Position numbers and translations under genes: made by a program. Positions 10,801 to 18,726 of a stretch of DNA of 44,832 bases are shown one piece after another; position 1 is the first letter of the stretch; every line of letters starts with the position of its first letter. The notes beneath the pieces were generated by a model. The model saw only the letters and a program-made list of their open reading frames with translations, searched no databases and had not been told where the DNA came from. Source of the stretch: Myxococcus xanthus (lineage in GTDB: Bacteria > Myxococcota > Myxococcia > Myxococcales > Myxococcaceae); assembly GCF_013116825.1 (NCBI RefSeq), contig NZ_JABFNS010000073.1, positions 1 to 44,832 of the forward strand, in the 5' to 3' direction.

Positions 10801-13800
10801 GGGGGATGACCGCGCGTGGTTCATTGCGGGCCCATTGGTCCAGGCAGAAGGCGTTGAACTGCCGGATAAGCATCTCCGGAGCGTCCAGGAAGGTCCCTGG
10901 CGCGGTCACAGATCCGGCGATCATGTCTGGCGGGTGGAGGAAGAAGTACTGGTCGTGCGAGCGGGCCCGGGCCAGCGTCAGCAGCAGCGCGTTGCCCGTG
11001 TCCCGCCCCGCGCGGCCCGCGCGCTGGACGAAGTTGGCCACCGTGGGCGGCACGCTTGCCAGCAGGGTGCCCGACAGATCGCCGATGTTGATGCCCATCT
11101 CCAGCGTGGGGGTAGCGGACAGCAGGTTGGGGGCGTCTGCGGGCTGGCCCTCTTTGAACTCCTCCTCCACCTTCTCGCGCTCGCCCCGGGTCAGCAGGCC
11201 CGTGTGCTCCTCGGCGAACACCCGCTGGATGTCCGAGCTGGCGTAGACCGCGCGGTAGTAGTGCTGCTCGGGGCGGGTGTCTCCCTGATAGCGGCCCACA
11301 CAGCGGTACCCCATGCAGCGGCCGCCCTCGAGCACCCAGGCCTCGGCCAGGCTCAGGGTGAGCAGGTGGCCACAGACGCCGCACCGGAGCATGCGGACCT
11401 CTCGCGTCACCCGGCAGGAGGAGAGCGGAATGCCGAGGCAGTCACCCCGATCGCGGCCGTAGTCCCGGAGCAGATCCTCCGCGACCAGCCGCTCCTGGAT
11501 GAGCCCGAAGAAGTTCTGGAGCAGATCCAGATCCCCCACGAGCCGCTCGTGTGAGAGCGCCTCGTCCAGCGGGTGCGCTTCGTCCACCAGCGCGCGCAGG
11601 GCGAAGTCGTACGCCCAGGTCCGGTGGGGCTCGGGCGAGGCCCAAAGGTCCAGCGTGCGCTTCTTCTTGTGGCGCGAGAGGAACCGCAGCGGGCGCTCCG
11701 AGAGCGGAAGCGGCGGCAGTGCCGGGTTGCGGTCTCGCCTGAGAATGAAGTCGTTAGCGCCCTCCCGGAGGAAGGCGTCGAAGACGGGGTGGTGCACGCC
11801 TCCGCGCGAGGCCACCCGATGCACCAGCGACAGCGTCAAACGCCTGAGCGCGAGCGCGGGATCGTCACAGTGGCGGAACAGGCCCGGCAGCTCGTTGGGC
11901 AGCAAGTGGGCCAGGTACGTGGCGGCGCGCTCCAGGGCGTCCGGGGACAGGCTGAGCGCCGCGCTGCCGACCTTGTAGAGGCTCCGGCCGACGCGGGCGT
12001 TGTAGCCGAACTCCAGCACCGCCTCGATGGAGGCCCGCTCCTGGACCGCCTGCTCCAGCGGGCGGGGCCGCTGCGCGGCCGGGTGCTCCATGAAGGCCCG
12101 GTAGGCCGGCTCGTCATGCCGCTCGGGGGCGAAGAGGGTGGCGGTGGACCGGGCCACTCCCAGCCGCTGGTCCAGACTCGCGATGGTGAGCGGCCCCACC
12201 TGGTCGAGGGGGACATGCCCCTGCTCGGGCAGGGCCTGCAGGAACGCCGAGCGAAGGGAAAAGCGGTAGGTCCGGCCCGTGAGAAAGCCCGCCTGGTGCG
12301 AGGCGTCCTGCACCGAGTCCGTGAAGGCCAGGAGCTTCTTGTCCGCGGTGAGCTTCGAGGAAAAGAACTGGGCCACGCTGACCGAGTTCAGCGTCGAGCC
12401 CTGCGCGCCCACCATGATGAGCGCCTGATCGGTATCACAGGCCGGGCAGCGCTTGGAGTCCCGGCCCGTCGAGGTGGCGTGGTGGTGAAGGTGGACCTTG
12501 AAGCCCCCCTGGGCGGGGGCGTCTTCGAGCCGCCGCAGCTCCAGGGTGGAGGCGTTGAGCCACTTGGGCGGCTCCTCGGACTCCAGCGACTCGTCACCCA
12601 GGGCTACATAGCGCAGCCACTCCGAGCGCTCGAAGTAGGCGCGGAAAATCTCCTTGGGGTTGGGGGACAGCTGGCGATCTCCCTGGTGCTGGAGGCTCAC
12701 CCACCCGGCATGGCCACACTCCCGGCAGTAGTAGGTGGGGAGTGCCACCGCGCCTTCCGGGAGCCGATCCTCGGGCCAGCAGAAGGCGACTTCGGTGGGG
12801 TGGACCCGGCGCAGCAGGCGCCGCAGCTCTCGCGTCCACAGGTGGACCTGCACGGTGAGCAGCGGCAGCTCGCGAACTCCCTCCCTGCGGCGAGCCCAGG
12901 AGATGATCGCGACGAAGCTGTCCAGGGCGGCGAGGCGGGTCTCGGGGGGAATGGCCTCGAAGTCGGGATCTCCCTGGGCGAGCCGCTCGCAGAGCTCGGC
13001 CTCGGTGCGCACCCCGCGCTGGCCCTGCCGGATGAGCAACGGCAGGAGCGGGTGGCCACGAAGGTACTCGGCGGCGGAGAACGGATCCGCTGCTCCCTGG
13101 GGTCCCAGCCAGAGGGCGGCCTGCCGGCGGCAGTAGGCGTCCAGCGGCTCGTCGCTTCGGGGCTCGAGCTCCGAGCGCTCGCGAGGGTAGGAGGGCGGCT
13201 CGAAATCCACGGAGGCGCGGAGGTAGGCGTTCAGCCCCTCGCGCTCCTCCTTGATGATGGCGTCGCCGGGAAAGGGGACTCCGAATACCTGGCCCGCGAA
13301 CCGGAGCAACTGCTGATCGGACTCGGAGGCGTCGTCTCCCGAGACCACGGTGGCGGATGTACCCACGCAGGTGAAGCCTGGCTCCCGGGGGGCAACCCCG
13401 AGCCGCGCGCGCAGGCGGCGGATGAGACAGGAGACGTCGCTGCCCTGGGCCCCGTCATAGGTGTGGAGCTCGTCCAGCACGAGGTAGCGGAGCGTGCGGG
13501 AGCCGTTGTCCTTCCAGAGGACGCTGTCCTCCGGCCGCAGCAGCAGGAAGTCCAGCATCCGGTAGTTGGTGAGGAGGATGTCCGGCGGCTGGGCCCGGAT
13601 GGCCTGCCGATCGGTGAACAGCATCGACGCGATCAGGGATTGCTCGTCCTTGCCTGGGGTCTCACAGGCCTCCTGGTTGCCGCCGATGTAGAGGCCCACT
13701 CGGACCTTGCCTCGCACCCGGTCATCGTTGGCGAGGATGGAGGCGATGCGCCGCGCCTGATCGGTGGCGAGCGCGTTCATGGGGTAGAGGACGATGGCCT

Positions 13801-14185
13801 TGATGCCTGGCTGGCCATGGTTGCGGACGCAGTGGTCCAGCAGCGGGTATAGGAAGCACTCCGTCTTGCCCGAGCCGGTGCCGGTGGTGACCAGGGTGTG
13901 CCGCGGCTCGCGGTCCTCGCGCGAGGAGAGGCGCTCGAAGGAGCGGATCTGGTGGACGAAGGGAACGAAGGGGGGGGGGACGTCCAGGGGGACGGGTTCG
14001 CCCGCCGGGGCCTTCTTGTAGGGCAGGCGGATGGAGAGGTAGGGGCCTTTGAAGAGGCCGCGCTCCGGGTCCAGGAGGAAGCGCTCCAGACCGTCGCGCA
14101 GCTCGCTACGGGTGAAGGCGAAGGTCGTCTGGAGGTAATCGACGATCGAGCGGCGGACCTGCTCGGCCACCTGAGAAGGCAGCAT
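7886..14185 (-). CDS. Giant DEAD/H helicase with DUF1998 region and Vsr-like nuclease domain (DrmA/DrmB-like)
   Basis: A 2099-residue protein. RecA domain 1 has Walker A TGTGSGKT (101-108), YPMNALATDQ (~134-143), LVLDELHTY with DELH at 238-241, and GTSATV. RecA domain 2 has MGINIG...[13 protein letters not shown]1998-like zinc region (~1560-1640) carries LYDNVEGGTGYL and cysteines CSC...CYRCLF. Then comes PDFVLE (~1730) and VAVFCDGYRFHA, followed by DVAKRTAIV and SGRYRVWSTTW (to ~1800), which closely resembles the Vsr/DUF559 endonuclease core (family pattern: PD..., VFVDGCFWH). In DISARM, DrmA is the helicase and DrmB the DUF1998 protein. This single chain has about their combined size and follows the methyltransferase as drmA does. 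DruE of Druantia is an alternative relative. Its start overlaps the methyltransferase stop by one base (TGATG). The helicase call is firm, the nuclease domain probable and the DISARM kinship inferred. Confidence 0.88.
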   Translation of the reverse strand: MLPSQVAEQVRRSIVDYLQTTFAFTRSELRDGLERFLLDPERGLFKGPYLSIRLPYKKAPAGEPVPLDVPPPFVPFVHQIRSFERLSSREDREPRHTLVTTGTGSGKTECFLYPLLDHCVRNHGQPGIKAIVLYPMNALATDQARRIASILANDDRVRGKVRVGLYIGGNQEACETPGKDEQSLIASMLFTDRQAIRAQPPDILLTNYRMLDFLLLRPEDSVLWKDNGSRTLRYLVLDELHTYDGAQGSDVSCLIRRLRARLGVAPREPGFTCVGTSATVVSGDDASESDQQLLRFAGQVFGVPFPGDAIIKEEREGLNAYLRASVDFEPPSYPRERSELEPRSDEPLDAYCRRQAALWLGPQGAADPFSAAEYLRGHPLLPLLIRQGQRGVRTEAELCERLAQGDPDFEAIPPETRLAALDSFVAIISWARRREGVRELPLLTVQVHLWTRELRRLLRRVHPTEVAFCWPEDRLPEGAVALPTYYCRECGHAGWVSLQHQGDRQLSPNPKEIFRAYFERSEWLRYVALGDESLESEEPPKWLNASTLELRRLEDAPAQGGFKVHLHHHATSTGRDSKRCPACDTDQALIMVGAQGSTLNSVSVAQFFSSKLTADKKLLAFTDSVQDASHQAGFLTGRTYRFSLRSAFLQALPEQGHVPLDQVGPLTIASLDQRLGVARSTATLFAPERHDEPAYRAFMEHPAAQRPRPLEQAVQERASIEAVLEFGYNARVGRSLYKVGSAALSLSPDALERAATYLAHLLPNELPGLFRHCDDPALALRRLTLSLVHRVASRGGVHHPVFDAFLREGANDFILRRDRNPALPPLPLSERPLRFLSRHKKKRTLDLWASPEPHRTWAYDFALRALVDEAHPLDEALSHERLVGDLDLLQNFFGLIQERLVAEDLLRDYGRDRGDCLGIPLSSCRVTREVRMLRCGVCGHLLTLSLAEAWVLEGGRCMGYRCVGRYQGDTRPEQHYYRAVYASSDIQRVFAEEHTGLLTRGEREKVEEEFKEGQPADAPNLLSATPTLEMGINIGDLSGTLLASVPPTVANFVQRAGRAGRDTGNALLLTLARARSHDQYFFLHPPDMIAGSVTAPGTFLDAPEMLIRQFNAFCLDQWARNEPRAVIPRNVAAMLSAEVAGRFPRGFLGWVEERREELLGQFQGMFGDALSAPNRVRLEEAAGELGDRLGSRLRQTRETVEELQRLRTRLKERQRALLERPDPSLTREGQELERQDLETDLRVVETRLRDLNNQWGLDYLVANGFLPNYALAEPGVTLSYVITGAPSADGSRRLSDELQRPAGRALRELAPFNSFYAKRRKVVVDQVRAGTRDHSRIERWSFCTECSHTTLWTAGDVPRSCPLCGTEGFGQQGQVREVLRLQEVGARQPHHSSLPLDDTDERAQERYRVQALFEIDPGKPHRAWADPDRVFGFEWLASVRLRELNLGLERERGPDLDLQGAPLPAPGFSVCDDCGIVRDRQNTHHTPRHLFRCRSKTSEERWRDVFLYREMHSEAIRVLLPVVTFDIESRMRHLKACLRLGLREKFGGQPVHLQVDESSEPASTGARRRFLILYDNVEGGTGYLKEFAEQPARFLELFELARTRMRACSCNRGNTRAGEPPGDGCYRCLFTGAEGRQLDGLSKRAALEIIAFLLHPEPKLQEVASLSDISVEPVADSEFEELFLGSSLQVARSRGFTTQRVAVRGLDAWRLERGKQVVQIVRQVLLGREQGVELASRPDFVLEALTEADGTASKRLPVAVFCDGYRFHAQLDGGDSIVHEDVAKRTAIVRSGRYRVWSTTWADVDGVALAQIAGPELLAEQSSSLFSKLPFLMSAEREALRRNPVLLLLDLFTEWDEAVWTKLGAGLSASLLSARVTLSDGGWELYRAELEARGLEARVVAAQGRWGYGERQLGPVRLSVCVDLPRASAELPKTPGAVVRWVLHLLDHPDALEREDFRDGWRLFLALFNWMQVLPEGTVQTSRAVALAVDGSVSPARETQGIPSWVREVDPSIREAAQALAQVEVPTPELLSELARPGSTRGAWGQAELSWPEQKAALLLESLAPDFDAQDAQTHGWRLWVADAALDVQSLIDFLKEAR

Positions 14186-17100
14186 CAGGCCACCTCCGAA
14201 TCTGCCTCGGAGTGGCGGCGCTGGAACTCCGCGTAGGCTTGGCGCATGTCCGCCTCGCGATCGCAGCCGTCAAACGGCAGGAGATAAGTGATGGAGAAAT
14301 CGTTCGGATCCGCAATCGTTCCCTCGGCCTGGCCTCGCTTGGTGACCAGGTTCAGGACCGCAGTAGAGACGAGACGGCCGGTCTGGTCGTAGCGGTTCTC
14401 GCGCTCGTAGCCTTGGAGGACGGGGAATTGGGTTCGGTAGAGCTGGCACAACTCTTCGGCCGACATACCGAGCGCAAGCGCCGCGAGAGCTTCGATTTCG
14501 ATCAGCGCTTGGCGGCGCTCAAAGTCATTGCGCAAGGCAGACTGTCTCGTCCAGGTAGAACTAAGAGCAGTAGACGAGAGTCGATGGTCTCGCTTTGTCC
14601 AGTTGAGCTTCCGGCTCCTGCCGCTCCAGTTTTTCTCCCAGAGTGCACTGTAGTGCTCGGTGAGGCAGGTAAGGCTCAAAAGCCTGTCGATCGCATCCTG
14701 CGGCATGCGTACTGCGGGAAGCTGACTGAAGTCGGCTCCGCGCAAATCCGCCTTTCCTGTTGAACGAACAAGAAAGTCGGCAATCACGGTTGTTGCAAAT
14801 GCCGATGTCTCAAGCAGCAGCTTCTCATCATCGAAGGTGACGGACGTGACTGAGTCGAGGTGACCCGCCCCGGGGGGAATAATTGTGGAGATGAGGGTTC
14901 TTTCTCCCGTGACTGCGAGCCGACGCCGGTGGACATGCCGGTAGTAGTCGGTGACAGGGCGCTCTTTGAATGTCGGCGTGCGCGCGCGGTACTCCTTGGA
15001 GCTGCATTTGGGGGAGTAGAGGGTTCGTGGCAGGAATTCATCCGGTATGTGGGTGAGGTCAACCTGCGCGTAGTCTTGGTTGTGTTTGCATCCCGGATTG
15101 GGTGTCTTGTTGAATGGGCGGGCCACATAGAAGTGTGGTCCAGAGACGATCCATTCCTCCGGTTTGCGGCAATCATGCTCCTTGGCGACGATTGTCCCGT
15201 CATGTTGGCGATTGGTTTCGTCCCACATAACTGTCGCGAACCACTGGTCCCTGATGTCGGCGAGTTTGGGAGCCGCCGCCAGCCGTTCGAGTACCCGGAG
15301 CATTTCTGTGCTGTGCACCACAGGGAGTCGGGCTTCTCGAGCTGGAGTTCCAGGTTCGTCGTACAGTTTGGCGAAGAGACCCAAGGTCTGCTCATCGATG
15401 TTGATAATTCGATGACTGTGGCCTCTAACGTCCCAGTTATCGCTTTCGTCCTTAATTCCGGGTACCGCTCCTACCCCCAGGTGGATCAGGGAGTCATCGA
15501 TGACTTTGGGATGTAGGCAGTTGCCCATCATCTTGAAGGAGATGGAGATCCGAGGCCGGCAGGTGGAGATTAGCAGTCCGTAGTGCTTCTGGTCTTCGAT
15601 CTCCTTGAACAGCATCAGCTTGTTCATGAACTCGAAGCGGAAGCGCAATCGTTCATAGATGGCGGCACGTAGCGCTCGGCCCTTGGGATCATCGAACGCG
15701 CCCTCCTGGTGGATGAAGCCAGCCACACCGCTGTTCGATCCCAGCGTCCATCCCAATGACAGGAAGTTCTTGTAGAGGTTGGCCTGTACGCCCTGGAGGA
15801 GCGGATAGCATTGATTCGCGCCCAGGAGCGATTTGAGCCCGAGGGTCTGAGTCAACTCGTTCAGGTAATCCCGCGTCCGCTGCTCGTTGTTCAGCAGCGC
15901 TTTTCTCATCTTCGCCAGTTCTGCGGCGCTGTGGTCTCGCACGCCCAAGGTGGCGTCGAACTCGGAGAGGATGCCCGCCTCCCTCCATTCCAACTTCACC
16001 CACGGTGGGTTTCCGAGCAGCAGATCGAAGCCACCCCGGTCCGCGAAAGCTTCAGCGAAGACGAGCTCCCAGTGGAAGAAGCCGCCGCCTACGTGTGCAA
16101 GCCATGGGTGAGCCTGTTTGACGGGCGCCACGTCAACTGGGCCCTCAGTTGCGAGCAGCGCCTCAAGCCCGGAGAGCCATTCCTCCCGCTTCGGCAGCTT
16201 GCCCACTTTCTCCAGAGGCCAGTTCCACAGCGCACACCATGCGTCCATGGCCAGTTGGAGCCGTTGCCCCGCAGAGCCTGGCTGGCTCAGGTCTTCAGTG
16301 ACGATGCGCTCCCGCTCGTCGGGGGTCAGGTGCTGTGCCGCCGCCTCTGGGGGCTGCCCCCAGACTGGAACCGCCTGCGCGGTCCGGGCCAGCACGCGGC
16401 GTCGATCTTCCACATGGCGCTTCCACAGCCGGTCCGCTGATCCACTCAGGGAGCGCAGCCGCTCCACCTCCTCCTTCGTCCATGCGGCGGAGATGAAGGC
16501 CTTGCGCCACTCCTTGAGCTTCGTGACTTCCTTCTCGGCGAGTGACTTCGCCACCTTGTCGTCCGCCACGGCTCCCATCCCCTCATCGGGGAGCAGGAAA
16601 TGGAGGATGCCGTCTTCCGGGAGCGGCTGGTCCAGGGGAACAGCCTCTGGCACCAGCCCGAGAAAGTTGGGCGCCGTCTTCGTGGGCTTCCGGAGCACGT
16701 CCTTCGCCCGGAAGACCTGCCGACGACAACCCACCAGTGAGTTGCCCACTCCCAGCCGCAGGTCGAACCACGGCACTGGGATTCCAGGCCCCAAGATGTT
16801 GAGCCACAGCGAGACCTTGGCTAGGTTCACCGCCACGGGGTTGAGGTCCACGCCGTAGGCATTGTGCGTGGCCAGGTACGCTTTCACCCGCTGGCGCTCG
16901 ATTGCGTATTGAGCCTGAGGGATCCGCTCTCCGCGCTCCGCCTGCTTCTTCTCGAGATACGCGTCCGCGATCTGGTTGATGCCCTCGTTGAGGAAGGCCC
17001 CGCTTCCCATGGCCGGCTCACACAGCGTGAGCTTGAGAATCTCGTCCGCGCTCTTGCCGGGGAGCAGCTCCTTCAGCGCGTACTTCACCACGCACCGCGT

Positions 17101-18714
17101 CAGCACGTCGGGCGTGTAGTACGAGGCGGAGCGTTCCCGGTCCCGGCCCGCCAGCCGGTAGACGAACGAGCCCTTGGGGTACACCTTCCTCTTCGTTTTC
17201 CGCTCGGGATCCAGCGGATCCGGAATCTGGACGAACTCCTCGTCCTTGAAGCGTTCCACCTCCGATGCCCGGGCGAAGAAGACCTGCTCCAGCACGTCCC
17301 CGTCGTCGTTCTTGCCCTCCTTCTTGAGCTCGTAGAGGTTCTCGCGGGCAAAGAAGCCGGTGTAGCTGAGCAAGCCCTCGTACACCGCGCCCAGCTGGTT
17401 GATGCCCAGCCGCGCATACGAGATGCGGCCACGGCCCCGCTTGCGCCCCTTGCCCTTGGCGCCCTCGCGGGACAGCGAGAGCAGCTGCAGCACCTGCTGC
17501 ATGACTTCATTGGGCAGGCGAGCCGAAGACAGCCGTGGGGTGTGCCGGGGGTCGAACAGCGCAGAGTCCAGCGCGGGCACCTCGAACGTGAACTTCTGGT
17601 TTCTCAGCGCATCGCTCTGCGCGAAGCGCTGCCCGCGGTGCAGCAGTGCGAAGAGCTGCTCGATGCTCTCGTGGATGAAGGTGCCCCCGCGCGCCTCCGC
17701 CCCGTGCAGCGGCACCAGCTCCAGGTCGCGCAGGTGCTCCAGGCTGTAGCCCAGCCGGTAGCTCTCACTGTTCATGGGCAGCACGCCCAGCTCCTCACCC
17801 CGCGCCTCCGCATAGAAGATGAAGAGCAGCCGGTAGAGGAACGTGAGGCACTCATTGGTGAGCTCGCGGGCGAGCGTGTCGTCGAACAGGCTGGTGCCAT
17901 CTCCCTCGTAGAGCTTCTTCTTGGACTCACGCTGGTGGCGGACCCAGGCGTTGCCGAGCAGCTCCACCGCCTCGCGGAGGTTGTACTTGAGGTCCTCGGA
18001 CACGCCATACGCATGGCGGTGGGAGTTCTCGTCCAGCAGATCATGCGCGGCAGTGCCCTGCTCGGGAGCCACCGCCTCGCGGCAGAGCAGCGCCGCGGCC
18101 GCCGTGAGTTCGAGCGAGGCGCCTCCGTCCAGCACGGTGTCCAGGTCGAAGTGCAGATAGCGCCCCTGGCCCCACCGGCTGCGCTCCGCCAAGAGCACCT
18201 CGCGCCCGGCCATGGCCAGCACCCAGCGAGGCGGCTCCTCCAGGGTGAACAGCGTGCTGATGAGCTCCTCCAGGTCCTCCTGGAACGACGTCTCGCCCTC
18301 CGTGTGGCGTACCGTCGAGGGAGGGAGCGGCCGTGCCTCCAGCAGGCTTCGCTCCGGCTCCAGCATGGGGGCCTCCACCGCCACCACCCGCCGCTTGCCG
18401 TCCACGGACAGGTCCAGGAGCACCCGAGCCAGCAGGTCCGGTTCGAGTTCTACGTGGAGCTCCCGGTCATCCACCGGGTAGCCAAGGACGGTGAGTAGCT
18501 CCTGGTGGAAGGACTGGGTGAGCCGCTCGCGGTCCGCCTTCTCGGCGCGGCGCAGTTGCTCGTACTTCTTGCGCAGCCCCTTGAGCGCCTTCTGAGGGCT
18601 CTCCTCGCCGAAGTGCTGTAGGAGCCCCTTGAGGTCCTTCTCCAGCAGTTCGTCCAGGTAATGCTGGCTGTAGAACTCGCCTACGTTCTTGATGCCACGC
18701 GGTGTGAAGGCCAT
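14185..18714 (-). CDS. Large adenine-specific DNA methyltransferase, Eco57I/PglX/DrmMI type
   Basis: A 1509-residue class I N6-adenine methyltransferase. The SAM-binding motif is CEPAMGSGAFLNE (~561-573), a conserved acidic motif is GVDLNPVAVNLAKVSLW, and the catalytic motif is LLLGNPPWVKL (~900-910, NPPW). The N-terminal ~500 residues and the C-terminal ~400 resemble the long flanks of Eco57I, PglX and DrmMI enzymes, where the C-terminal part reads the target sequence. It probably marks host DNA so that neighbouring helicases spare it. It lies 12 bp after the SNF2-like helicase gene and its stop overlaps the next gene, so transcription and translation are probably coupled. The C-terminal coding part (about 14530-15560) is visibly richer in A and T than its surroundings, as expected if the specificity segment has been exchanged. 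I see no PD-(D/E)XK motif good enough to call it a restriction-modification fusion. Confidence 0.9.
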   Translation of the reverse strand: MAFTPRGIKNVGEFYSQHYLDELLEKDLKGLLQHFGEESPQKALKGLRKKYEQLRRAEKADRERLTQSFHQELLTVLGYPVDDRELHVELEPDLLARVLLDLSVDGKRRVVAVEAPMLEPERSLLEARPLPPSTVRHTEGETSFQEDLEELISTLFTLEEPPRWVLAMAGREVLLAERSRWGQGRYLHFDLDTVLDGGASLELTAAAALLCREAVAPEQGTAAHDLLDENSHRHAYGVSEDLKYNLREAVELLGNAWVRHQRESKKKLYEGDGTSLFDDTLARELTNECLTFLYRLLFIFYAEARGEELGVLPMNSESYRLGYSLEHLRDLELVPLHGAEARGGTFIHESIEQLFALLHRGQRFAQSDALRNQKFTFEVPALDSALFDPRHTPRLSSARLPNEVMQQVLQLLSLSREGAKGKGRKRGRGRISYARLGINQLGAVYEGLLSYTGFFARENLYELKKEGKNDDGDVLEQVFFARASEVERFKDEEFVQIPDPLDPERKTKRKVYPKGSFVYRLAGRDRERSASYYTPDVLTRCVVKYALKELLPGKSADEILKLTLCEPAMGSGAFLNEGINQIADAYLEKKQAERGERIPQAQYAIERQRVKAYLATHNAYGVDLNPVAVNLAKVSLWLNILGPGIPVPWFDLRLGVGNSLVGCRRQVFRAKDVLRKPTKTAPNFLGLVPEAVPLDQPLPEDGILHFLLPDEGMGAVADDKVAKSLAEKEVTKLKEWRKAFISAAWTKEEVERLRSLSGSADRLWKRHVEDRRRVLARTAQAVPVWGQPPEAAAQHLTPDERERIVTEDLSQPGSAGQRLQLAMDAWCALWNWPLEKVGKLPKREEWLSGLEALLATEGPVDVAPVKQAHPWLAHVGGGFFHWELVFAEAFADRGGFDLLLGNPPWVKLEWREAGILSEFDATLGVRDHSAAELAKMRKALLNNEQRTRDYLNELTQTLGLKSLLGANQCYPLLQGVQANLYKNFLSLGWTLGSNSGVAGFIHQEGAFDDPKGRALRAAIYERLRFRFEFMNKLMLFKEIEDQKHYGLLISTCRPRISISFKMMGNCLHPKVIDDSLIHLGVGAVPGIKDESDNWDVRGHSHRIINIDEQTLGLFAKLYDEPGTPAREARLPVVHSTEMLRVLERLAAAPKLADIRDQWFATVMWDETNRQHDGTIVAKEHDCRKPEEWIVSGPHFYVARPFNKTPNPGCKHNQDYAQVDLTHIPDEFLPRTLYSPKCSSKEYRARTPTFKERPVTDYYRHVHRRRLAVTGERTLISTIIPPGAGHLDSVTSVTFDDEKLLLETSAFATTVIADFLVRSTGKADLRGADFSQLPAVRMPQDAIDRLLSLTCLTEHYSALWEKNWSGRSRKLNWTKRDHRLSSTALSSTWTRQSALRNDFERRQALIEIEALAALALGMSAEELCQLYRTQFPVLQGYERENRYDQTGRLVSTAVLNLVTKRGQAEGTIADPNDFSITYLLPFDGCDREADMRQAYAEFQRRHSEADSEVA

Positions 18715-18726
18715 TTCGTGTCTTCC

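Noticed and set aside
11573..13852. Long plus-strand open frame (759 codons) opposite the giant helicase gene
   Set aside because: It is antisense to a gene with clear helicase motifs. Its translation is low-complexity Arg/Gly/Ala/Leu/Val-rich with no recognisable domain, as GC-rich antisense frames give.
16864..18498. Plus-strand open frame (544 codons) opposite the methyltransferase
   Set aside because: Antisense shadow with no ribosome-binding site or domain; the minus-strand frame carries the SAM-binding and NPPW motifs.
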